From contig JARBJD010000145.1 of NCBI GenBank assembly GCA_033064195.1, positions 62,001 to 126,000 of the forward strand: a stretch of 64,000 nucleotides of DNA, written 5' to 3'. A model generated the notes under the pieces. That model saw only the letters and a list, made by a program, of their open reading frames with translations. It was not told where the DNA came from and ran no database searches. This document shows, piece by piece, positions 12,500 to 21,240 of this stretch. The position numbers and the translations under genes were made by a program. This DNA is from Blattamonas nauphoetae (taxonomy: Eukaryota; Preaxostyla; Oxymonadida). Each line of letters starts with the position of its first letter. The stretch's first letter is position 1.

Positions 12500-15052
12500 A
12501 TGGGTTCCGTGATCAAGATGGTTCTCCTTAAAATACACACAGTCGGCCAGCCATTGAAAATTATGGTGATCAAAGGAACAGAGACATTTGGGGGGAACAA
12601 GGGAGTGATCCAGACGAAACTTGGCCTGTCATCGATGGACAACCTTATTCTTCACGTTGAGAACGAGGATGGGTCATTGGGGCAGAGAATTGATTGGGAT
12701 GGGGACACTCCTGATTCGGTCGGGATTTCTAAAGCAGGCACGAAACTTGTTCTTGTCTCTGAATCGACGAGTCTGGCCTTTTCTGTTCTTTCATCTCCAC
12801 TCACCGACACAGACATCCCACTTCAACTATCATCTCTCACCGAATCTCTCGTTCCGTATCGTCCTCATTCAACTCATTTTCACCTTTTCTCTTCTTTCTT
12901 ATCTATCTCCACTTGTCTCTCACAGTTCAGGACCAACAACAGACCAAACCCCCCTCCCCTCACTCACCCACCCTCTCGACACTGTTTCTCCGCGCCAGCC
13001 CTCACCTCTGCTCCAAGAAGTGTCCATCCCAGACAAACCCACTCTTCGTGAAACACCCTCGACTCCTCCCCTCTCTCCGTCCTCCCCTCCTCCTTCCACC
13101 CACACTGATACCATTCCCACAGGTTTTCTTTCCTTCTTTTTTTCATTCCGACTTTCTTTCATCTTCATCCTTCCTGTCCTGTTCTCCCCAACCACTCAGC
13201 CTCCCCCCAACTGATTGTGAATGCAGCTGATCCTCCGACCCTCCCACCGCGCCGAACATCCCTCTCCCAACTCAACTCCTCGCACACCGCATTCTCTCCC
13301 ACACGCAGCCCAAAAGGCCAGTCTTCGCTCTCCCCATCACTCCTCCCTCCATCTCCTCCATTCCACCCACACTCCACACTCCACTCCACACACGAATCTC
13401 GGTCTGTGCGAGAGGGGCTGTCGGAAGTTACCCCAAAACGACAAACACAACAACTTTTGAAGAGATCGTCGAAACAAGACGAAAAGAAAGGAAGAAGGGC
13501 AGATCATGAGTATTCGTCGTCGCGAGCAGAAATGGCAGGAAACACACGCCCCAAAACAAGCTGCGCTGTGAAAGGAAGAAAAGGGCAGAACGGACGCCCT
13601 CACTCGCCCAACCACCAACATCCCACATCTCGCCACACATCCACGAAACATCCACCCAAACCGAGAAAACAGGATCGGCCGTCGTTTGTGAGTCGATCGC
13701 CTGAACGCGACAGGCACGACAGAATGCTTCTCCACTCCATCTTCCACTCTCTTCTCCGATCGTCTTCGCCTCCAACACGAACGCGACATTGGCAGAACAC
13801 AACGGAATCCGAGACACATCTTCGCAGACACGACAAAACAGAACGGAAGTATCAAAAATCTCTGTCCTCGTCGTCGTTGGACTCAGATACAGAAAAACAG
13901 CGAAATCGGAGAAAGGGCCATCGCAAGCACTCCCAACGAAGGAAAATCAGCAACAGCCAGACACAGACTGATGGAGGGCAAAGCGAGGAGTTCCCGGTTG
14001 CCCAACATCAATTTGAAAACGACACGATTCGAAGTGATTCGCACGAGCCATCCCTTCCGCGCAGATCAGCCTGTCGAGACAACGATGTATCCGCTTTACT
14101 TGAGAAAGACGAGAATATTTCGAAATTTCTGCACTCGCTTGGGATTGAACCGCCTTTCCCGTCGTGGCTGGGGCCGCTGCTCCTTCGACTGACAGAAAGG
14201 CCGAATGGCGAGAAGAAGTCGTCAACAGGAAGGGACGGAGAGTGTGGGGACGACACGGATGAATGTTCTGTCTCGCCTGTTCCTGGTCACCAGAACGACG
14301 ACTCGAAACACAAAAGTCGACCCGACTCGCTCCTCTCCACTCAGACAGCGGAACACAAGCAATCTCAGCGTGAGAACACCACGCAGGCAAAGCTGGATGA
14401 GTTGATTGGTCTTCTGAACACTTTCCTCTCGCTCACTTCAAACTCGCTGTCAGACTCGTTCTCACCCTCCTCTTCGCTCAGCTTCGACTCCACCCGCCTT
14501 TCTCGAGCTCAGCAGCACTCCCACCCAACACTCACAGAATATGGACTGGCAGGTCAGCAGCAACAGACGCCGAACTTCAACACTTCTCATTTTGGAGAGT
14601 CAAGAAGTGTTTCTGACAAGCACTGGCCTCAGCCGAACCCAGCCACCGCGTTCCGCTCACCTCTCCCTTCTTCTTCGCCCACATTCCATTTCCAGCCGTC
14701 CTCCCAATCTTCGCCGACCTCTCTTCCTCCACCCGCCTCGTCTGCAGTCGGATCGGAGCAAAGACAGCACAGCACACTTCGAATGTCACCGCGTTCTGTC
14801 GACGCCTCGTTTGGCCTGTCGACTCACTCGGCACAGCCTGCCCATCCTCGCCCTTCCTCCACTCCCTCCCCTTCCCCACTTTCCCTCCCTCCGCCCCCGC
14901 CTCCGCTTTCCCTCGCTTCCCGTTCGACTGTCTTCCTTCCTCCGGCTCCTGTTTCATTTTTTGAGAGGTCGCAAGATCACGACACGGCAGCTTCGATTTA
15001 CTCGACACCCTTCGCCTCACATGATCCTTCACTGTCTTTTCAGTATGGATGA
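12500..15052 (+). CDS. Ser/Pro/Arg-rich protein of unknown function
   Basis: A likely exon chain is 12500-12860, 12931-13122 and 13228-15052, joined by GT-AG introns of 70 and 105 nt. A 42-nt in-frame stretch at about 12771-12812 could be a further intron. The first ~100 residues look globular (LLKIHTVGQPLKIMVIKG, then NLILHVENEDGSLGQ). The remainder is low complexity, rich in Ser, Pro, His and Arg, with a basic tract (RRKGHRKHSQRRK). No domain was recognised. It starts 105 nt after the stop of kinase copy A on the same strand. Confidence 0.65.
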
Positions 15053-15214
15053 AGCATTATCTGTTGTTTTTCTTCTTTCATAGTTCATTTTTGGTTTGCT
15101 CTTTTGCACAGAATCATCGTTTCTTTCTCGTCGTGCATTTTTGGTTGATCCATCACTTTTTGTGCTAATTATATCGTTCAACCCAACAAACAGCATTCTT
15201 GTGAAATGATACAA

Positions 15215-15979
15215 TCAAGACGTGCGCGTTTTCGCAAAAGAAGAAGGAAAGAAGACCTCAACAAGATTCGCAACAACACCGCTGTCGTATGGGTTCACAT
15301 ATCGCTCTTTCTTCTCTTTCCACAGCGTCCGTGCGAACTCCTTCTCCACTGACGTGATATTCTGCACAGCTTGCGGGATCTGCTCCCCCATCCGATACAA
15401 ACAATACAACAACGACGCCACCGACAGTCCGGCAACTTGCGACCCAAAACTGTACCGACCGAGTGACCCGAAGTTCTGGATCGATTTCAGGAGCGGGGCT
15501 GTCCGCAGAAGAACATACACAGCGGAGACAGAGAACGAGAGCAGGAAGAGAAGGAAGAAGCGGTGGTTGTCGCGCCCCACACACGTGGCCAGCCACATGC
15601 AATGGTGGTCCATCCGTGGCCAGCATGTCCCACACAACTTGCAATGGTGAGTTCGTTCGGCCTTGATCAGCTTGCAGTATTTGCACACTTTTCCAAACCC
15701 TTCGCCTTTCTTCGGATTAGCTTGCCTTTCCTCAAGTTCTGCTTTAGTCGCCTCAATTCGTTCAACTTCTCCGGGACCGACCCACCATCCCAGAAAATGG
15801 TTCACTGCAACAAGACTGTATAAGATCAACACGAGAAATGAATTTGCGATGAAACCCGGTCCTTTGGAAGGATAGATCGCTGGTAGCATCACAAACCAGC
15901 AGTAATTCGCAATAACAAGGAAAGAAACATGACAAAACAGTAGTGTGAGCACTGTTGTCGAATCAAGTTTGGGTTTCAT
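15215..15979 (-). CDS. DHHC-type protein S-acyltransferase (palmitoyltransferase)
   Basis: This 254-aa single-exon protein has the cysteine-rich domain CKYCKLIKAERTHHC followed by CKLCGTCWPRMDHHC and CVGRDNH, with the catalytic DHHC motif intact. Four hydrophobic spans are visible, two before and two after the cysteine-rich domain, as is usual for the family. A TTxE-like motif (NITSVE) and a C-terminal NPYDSG motif, both typical of the family, are also present. It would transfer long-chain acyl groups to cysteines of membrane-associated proteins, probably at Golgi or plasma membrane. Its ATG lies only 38 nt from the divergent SPRY gene at 16018. Confidence 0.95.
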   Translation of the reverse strand: MKPKLDSTTVLTLLFCHVSFLVIANYCWFVMLPAIYPSKGPGFIANSFLVLILYSLVAVNHFLGWWVGPGEVERIEATKAELEERQANPKKGEGFGKVCKYCKLIKAERTHHCKLCGTCWPRMDHHCMWLATCVGRDNHRFFLLFLLSFSVSAVYVLLRTAPLLKSIQNFGSLGRYSFGSQVAGLSVASLLYCLYRMGEQIPQAVQNITSVEKEFARTLWKEKKERYVNPYDSGVVANLVEVFFPSSFAKTRTS

Positions 15980-16017
15980 CCAAATTGTGGTGTGATCAAA
16001 ATCCTGAACTCATCAAA

Positions 16018-16779
16018 ATGTCCTTGAATCAGCTCAAAGATCTCCCAACCGTATCTACCACTGACACACCAACTAATGGAGTAAAAATTCCATCTGCTCC
16101 TCTTCAAACACTTCCATCTGTGAATTTCTCGGATCCTTCAAAATTCTCGATCATGCGCACCACTATCACCCGAACGGAGCTTAGTCGGAATAAATCTGCA
16201 AAAAAAGATGTTTGGAGCTCTGCCCTTCTTTCCGACCCATTCACATCTGGAATCGTCTCAATCACAATCACGATTCTCTCGTTCCCAAGTGTGCTAGGTT
16301 CATCCTCATTGTTTGATTAAAAGGAAGTTTCCATTTTGGTCTGATGGATTCCACATCTCCAATTCCCAAAATCGGTGAAATACTTGGATACAATGTCAAG
16401 AGTCTGTTTTTCTCTGTTTTCATCTTCTCAGACTCTGTTGCTCTCAACACAGATGGTACCCTCTGGGTCAACACTCCATCATCCGATTCATATCATGATT
16501 GCCACCCTGATCTTGAAGAAGGAGATTGTGTTCGAATGGAAGTTGATCTTGACTCAACACCTCGAACCGTGCAATTCTTTGTGAATGGCGAGGCCGTGAA
16601 ATATTACGTGTCAGGAATCCCTTCATCAGTGCAAATTGGCGTTTGATACTCTCTTCTCCAATCTTTCTCATTTTTAGTTTTCTATCTATAGCCAAAGAAC
16701 AGCCTTCAGAATTGACAACATTTCTCGCCTCCCCCAACCAACACCAATCTCAGAAGAGATGGAGGAGCTCAAATGGTGA
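16018..16779 (+). CDS. Stand-alone SPRY-domain gene 1
   Basis: Four exons match the SPRY part of the kinase genes. Exon 1 ends near 16281 after TSGIVSITITILS; a ~35-nt intron follows. Exon 2 encodes FGLMDSTSPIPKIGEILG. A 30-nt intron (about 16403-16432) precedes the core exon with GDCVRMEVDLDSTPRTVQFF and NGEAVKYYVSGIPSS. A ~33-nt intron leads to the last exon, FRIDNISRLPQPTPIS, ending AAATGG-TGA. The reading frame appears intact at roughly 200-220 aa. There is no kinase or coiled coil; a protein-binding role is inferred from the fold. Confidence 0.7.
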
Positions 16780-17222
16780 TTGCATTCCTTCTCTTCTTCA
16801 TCATCATCACTGCATCTATCACCTCGACCGTGGTATTGTGATATGTGTGACAGCAACGAATGCACTGTGTCAGAACCACCATCTGAACATTCCATTTTGT
16901 GTTTGTTTTGCGTTTTCTTCAGAATGTCCAGCTCAACAGTCATTCGATGCGTGTTTGTCTGTTTCGACGAACATTGAAAGAATATCGAAAGACAATGATC
17001 ACATTCAATGAAAATGATGCTGCGACATGTCCCCGAGGGAATGAAAATGGACACAACGACTATTTTGGTGGTTGGATCAGATCCTGCTTTTCGTACGAGT
17101 TGGGAGCAGGAAGGATTTTCGGGAGATTGATTCTTGTTCTGCCATTTCGCTTCTTCTCTTTCGAATCCAATTTTGGCTGAACGAATTCTTCATTCTTCCT
17201 TCGCGAGTCACAACGTCCATTC
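16683..17222 (+). repeat. Segmental duplication, copy 1 (SPRY last exon plus spacer)
   Basis: About 540 nt, starting in the last SPRY exon and running through the spacer to the words CACAACGTCCATTC, is repeated almost unchanged at 25968-26504. Copy 1 leads straight into SPRY gene 2, while copy 2 leads into unrelated sequence. Confidence 0.85.
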
Positions 17223-17241
17223 GGTGGGTTCGATCGTCACA
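17222..17241 (+). promoter_or_regulatory. Conserved block just before SPRY start codon (gene 2)
   Basis: The block GTGGGTTCGATCGTCAC touches the ATG of SPRY gene 2 and recurs at the same place before genes 3 and 4. It may be an initiator or 5'-UTR element, or simply shared ancestry. Confidence 0.4.
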
Positions 17242-18013
17242 ATGTCATCTGTTCTCGATGACAACGACACTCTCTCCGTTGACCCACAAACTGATACATA
17301 CTTACCGACTTCATGCATTCACTTTTCTCCGACACATCTCCAAACACTTCCGCCATTGATATTTTCAAGTCATAAGAATTTCACGATCCACCGCACGACT
17401 ATCACCAGGACGAGGCATGATCGGGATAACTACTGTGATTCGTTTTATAGCTCTGTTGCATTTTCCAACCCTTTCACGTCTGGAGTTGTCACTGTCACAA
17501 TCACGATTCTTTCGATTCCAGATTTACTCGATTCCTCTTCAATGTTTGATCAGATGGAAATATGTGTTTTGGTTTGATGGATTCAACATCTCGAATTCCT
17601 GAAATTGATGAAGCACTTGGATATGATGTCAAAAGTCTGTTTTTCACTTTTCTCATCTTCTCAGACTCTGTCAGTCTCAGCGCAAATGGTTATCTCAACA
17701 TCAACACTCCATCATCACAATCATACGAATGTTCCCATTCTGAATTCGTAGAAGGTGATTGTGATCGAATGGAAGTTGATCTTGACTCAACACCTCGAAC
17801 AGTGCGATTCTTTGTGAATGGCAAGGCTGTGAAGTGTTTCGTGTCAGGAATCCCTTCATCAGTGCGAATTGGAGTCTGATTCTCTATTCTTTCATTTCAT
17901 CACTTTTTCAGTTTTCTGGATGGGGAGATGGAACATCATTCCGAATTGACAACATTTCTCGCCTCTCCCAACCAACACCAATCTCAGAAGAGATGAAAGA
18001 AGTGAAATGGTGA
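17242..18013 (+). CDS. Stand-alone SPRY-domain gene 2, possibly decaying
   Basis: The start MSSVLDDNDTLSVDPQ is shared with genes 3 and 4. The exon order is as in gene 1, with core FVEGDCDRMEVDLDST and NGKAVKCFVSGIPSS and last exon FRIDNISRLSQPTPIS. The first intron, which begins GT in the sister copies, begins GA here (about 17523), so normal splicing of exon 1 to exon 2 is doubtful. The 30-nt intron (near 17636-17665) is conserved. Either a weak pseudogene or a gene using another donor. Confidence 0.55.
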
Positions 18014-18150
18014 TTACATTCTTCGCTCTCTTCCCATGACTGATTTGCCGGTCTTCACTGGATTTACATTTTACTAATCAATTCTCGCATATTTTTCACC
18101 CTTTACCACAAGTTTTAACGCTCTTGAAGCCGTCTTCCTACCAGTCTGAG

Positions 18151-18158
18151 TTAGAAAT
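18151..18158. repeat. 8-bp target-site duplication, left copy
   Basis: TTAGAAAT stands directly before the terminal repeat CAGGGTTGTCGG and is repeated exactly at 20484-20491 after the other end. Confidence 0.9.
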
Positions 18159-18537
18159 CAGGGTTGTCGGGCCCTCTGAGTTGACTTAAGTCGTGGAAAA
18201 ATGACTTAGTAGTAAGAAGTAAGGAAAAACGACTTACTACTAAGTTATTACATATGTAAGATCATTTTTGAGCAAAATATTGTGTTTTTTTCGATGAAAT
18301 GAGACGAACGTGAAGAAAACCGACACTTCTCATGTTGGATTGTGCTCCTGGGCGATGGGGAAGAGGAAGCAGATAAAGCAAAGAGCAGGGTTGAAGTGAA
18401 ACTGAAGAAAGGGAAGAAGGGAAAGAAATAATCTGTCGAACATAAAACATACAGAAAACAGGAAATAACGGGCGAGAAGAACGAAATTATGCAATCTCTG
18501 TCGATGAAAACTCCGCATCTCCCGACCAGAATGACGA

Positions 18538-19119
18538 TACAGTGACTGCACAACCCGCCATTCGTGCAAAACCCGCCATTCTAGCATATTTGTCCGCCCA
18601 TAATCCAAATTTCTCCGGACCCATAATTTCATGAGTCAAACTTTTTTTTCGTGGATGTTCATCTCAACCCCATAAATCACTTGAGGTAGAAATCGAACCT
18701 CCAAAATAGGATCCCTTGTTCAGGGTGCCTATTTAAGAGCCTTTTTTGGCCCTTTTTTTGGTCCCCAAAAATAGTGGTCCTTAACATTTAAGCTTAGGGC
18801 ATAAAACCTTGGCGGCCACATTTCTCCACGCCCATTCAAGATTTTTCTTTCTCGTTTGATTTATGGTGGTTTGGGATGGTTTTCTATCGAAATGACAAAT
18901 TTTTGAAAAATGAAATATCCTGGGGGGAGCTGGGCGAAAAAATGGGGAAAAAAACTGACTTCCCTGTATATTAAGCTTAGGAACTCGAAAACTTGTTTTA
19001 ATCAAATCTCCACAACCAGACATAGTTCGGACATGAAGTTTTCACCAATATGGATGTTTTGTTGGATACCAATTTTTTCTGAAAATTTTGAGAGTTCTCG
19101 ATGGTTTCCTATTTTGGAG
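18538..19119 (+). repeat. Left arm of a 582-nt inverted repeat
   Basis: This arm is the reverse complement of 19313-19894. Everything compared by eye agrees, and both arms have the same length. Identical 80-residue open frames occur on opposite strands in the two arms, as expected of a perfect palindrome. Confidence 0.9.
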
Positions 19120-19312
19120 GTGGGACAAATTGTGGGTCGGTGGATCCCCCAAACACAGTTTTCTTGGCAATAAACACAGATTTTTCGGAAAAATCACTGT
19201 AAGTTGATGAGGACACTGTCCCAAATATTTCTGACCGATTTGGGTCCTGGATGACTGATATTGAACGAAAAAGTCAAAATGTTCTGTGGAAATTCATGAA
19301 AATAGCTACAAG

Positions 19313-19894
19313 CTCCAAAATAGGAAACCATCGAGAACTCTCAAAATTTTCAGAAAAAATTGGTATCCAACAAAACATCCATATTGGTGAAAACTTCATG
19401 TCCGAACTATGTCTGGTTGTGGAGATTTGATTAAAACAAGTTTTCGAGTTCCTAAGCTTAATATACAGGGAAGTCAGTTTTTTTCCCCATTTTTTCGCCC
19501 AGCTCCCCCCAGGATATTTCATTTTTCAAAAATTTGTCATTTCGATAGAAAACCATCCCAAACCACCATAAATCAAACGAGAAAGAAAAATCTTGAATGG
19601 GCGTGGAGAAATGTGGCCGCCAAGGTTTTATGCCCTAAGCTTAAATGTTAAGGACCACTATTTTTGGGGACCAAAAAAAGGGCCAAAAAAGGCTCTTAAA
19701 TAGGCACCCTGAACAAGGGATCCTATTTTGGAGGTTCGATTTCTACCTCAAGTGATTTATGGGGTTGAGATGAACATCCACGAAAAAAAAGTTTGACTCA
19801 TGAAATTATGGGTCCGGAGAAATTTGGATTATGGGCGGACAAATATGCTAGAATGGCGGGTTTTGCACGAATGGCGGGTTGTGCAGTCACTGTA
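19313..19894 (-). repeat. Right arm of the 582-nt inverted repeat
   Basis: Reverse complement of 18538-19119, with a 193-nt loop (19120-19312). A transcript through the region would fold into a long double-stranded hairpin. Confidence 0.9.
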
Positions 19895-20483
19895 CTCGAA
19901 GAAAAACCACTTGTCAGTCGTGGTCTGGTCTGTTTCGAAGTGATTCTGGAAGTGATGTCGTACAAGGTGATCATCGATCGAAATCTTTGAATAATAGTTG
20001 CTGAACTCACTACTGTGACAAAAGCAAGTCGGTGGAACAGTCTTCGTGTCTAACCAGGAAGAATGGGAGAGTTTCATGTTTGTGTCTAGAGATTGCATTT
20101 TTGTCAAGTCTGTACTCCCGCTCTGTCAGAAACAGCAAATTGAATGTAGAGGATTCTGTGATTGAACGTACAATGAAAGATTCTTTTCATTCAATCAAGA
20201 TCTGACCCACACAGACTTTTTCTCTATTCCACAAATAACCTCTCTTGGACCTTAAAGATGTTTACTCATAAAACATTTAATTCTTATCGGAGAGCAATAC
20301 TTTTGTGCACGATTTGAGATTCTGTCGACGAACGGTTATTGTATACCCTTTGATCAAGACCACAAAAAGTGGTAAAAAAGTGAAATTACTTACTTTCGAA
20401 GAAAAACGACTTAGTCTTAAGTCACGAGAAAAAAGCGAAAAGTAAGTCAAATTCCTTACTACTAAGTCATTCCGACAACCCTG

Positions 20484-20491
20484 TTAGAAAT
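20484..20491. repeat. 8-bp target-site duplication, right copy
   Basis: TTAGAAAT, identical to 18151-18158. The site lies 20 nt before the start codon of the endosulfine-like gene, so the transposon now forms that gene's upstream region. Confidence 0.9.
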
Positions 20492-20511
20492 CAACATGTG
20501 GTTTGATCAAA

Positions 20512-20927
20512 ATGTCAACTGAAGACCAAAAACACACTGAAGCAGACAGTGAATCATCCTCCGAATCAGGCGATGAACCTGTTGTGACGGAACTTCGAAG
20601 GGTATCTGCTCTGTTTTGTTAATTCTCTCATTTCAGCTTCCTCCGCCAAAGCCAAAAGCTGGTCCTTCGTATGGAGCGAAAATTCAGCCCAAGAAAAAGG
20701 GAATCATGTCAGGTGTATGTGTCCATCCGTTGACGAGATATTCACTCGATTTTCTCTCACTCTTTCATTGATACTCTCGTTGAACAATCAACTCATTTTT
20801 TCCTTCTTTCCTCATTAACTCACATCATTCACTCATCATCCTTTGTTCTCTTTCTGTGCAGGTTCAACGGCAGTTCTTTGACAGTGCAGATTATGAACTG
20901 AAGAAGCAGAAATCCGAAACGCACTAA
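20512..20927 (+). CDS. Endosulfine/ARPP-19-like small protein
   Basis: Three exons (20512-20601, 20637-20714, 20862-20927) with introns of 35 and 147 nt give a 77-residue protein. The N-terminus is acidic and Ser-rich, the middle is basic (KIQPKKKG), and the end carries QRQFFDSADYELKKQ. This matches the family signature FDSGDY, whose serine is the Greatwall kinase site that turns these proteins into inhibitors of PP2A-B55. Here the glycine is alanine, and the protein is shorter than most relatives. The role in mitotic or nutrient control is inferred from the family. The hAT-like element ends 28 nt upstream. Confidence 0.72.
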
Positions 20928-21240
20928 CTCGACCATCTCGTCAACCACAATCCTTCTCCCTGCCAATTTGCGTTTTCTCGCGGACTTTTCATCGTCTTTC
21001 TCACCTTGGCTTGATCTGTACAGATAATCGTCTCTTTCTGAGATTTGTGAACTTGCCTTTGGAGACATACTTTTCATGATTATTATTGGTTTCATTCGCT
21101 TCAACATCGACACATTTTTTTCTCTTATTTCTATCTTTTTCGTTGTCAAAGCGATAAGAGCCCAATCGTCTCACACTATCTGATAAATGAAATAGTGAAG
21201 GGTTAGATCAAACACACAAAACAAAACATTTGTTCAATTG

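Larger units (their letters stand above)
18159..20483. mobile_element. Non-autonomous hAT-like DNA transposon, 2,325 nt
   Basis: The ends are the 12-bp inverted repeats CAGGGTTGTCGG (18159-18170) and CCGACAACCCTG (20472-20483), flanked by an exact 8-bp duplication TTAGAAAT. An 8-bp duplication and a CAGGG- terminus are typical of the hAT superfamily. Subterminal tracts rich in ACTTA and AAGTC words occur on both sides (about 18180-18245 and 20388-20470). No transposase frame is present, so it would have to be moved in trans. Inside lie two 582-nt inverted arms. The intact duplication and arms suggest a fairly recent insertion. Confidence 0.88.

Noticed and set aside
18538-19894. The 582-nt arms as terminal repeats of an independent transposon
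   Set aside because: The bases outside the arms show no matching target duplication. The clear duplication lies at the outer hAT-like ends, so the arms are treated as internal to that element.
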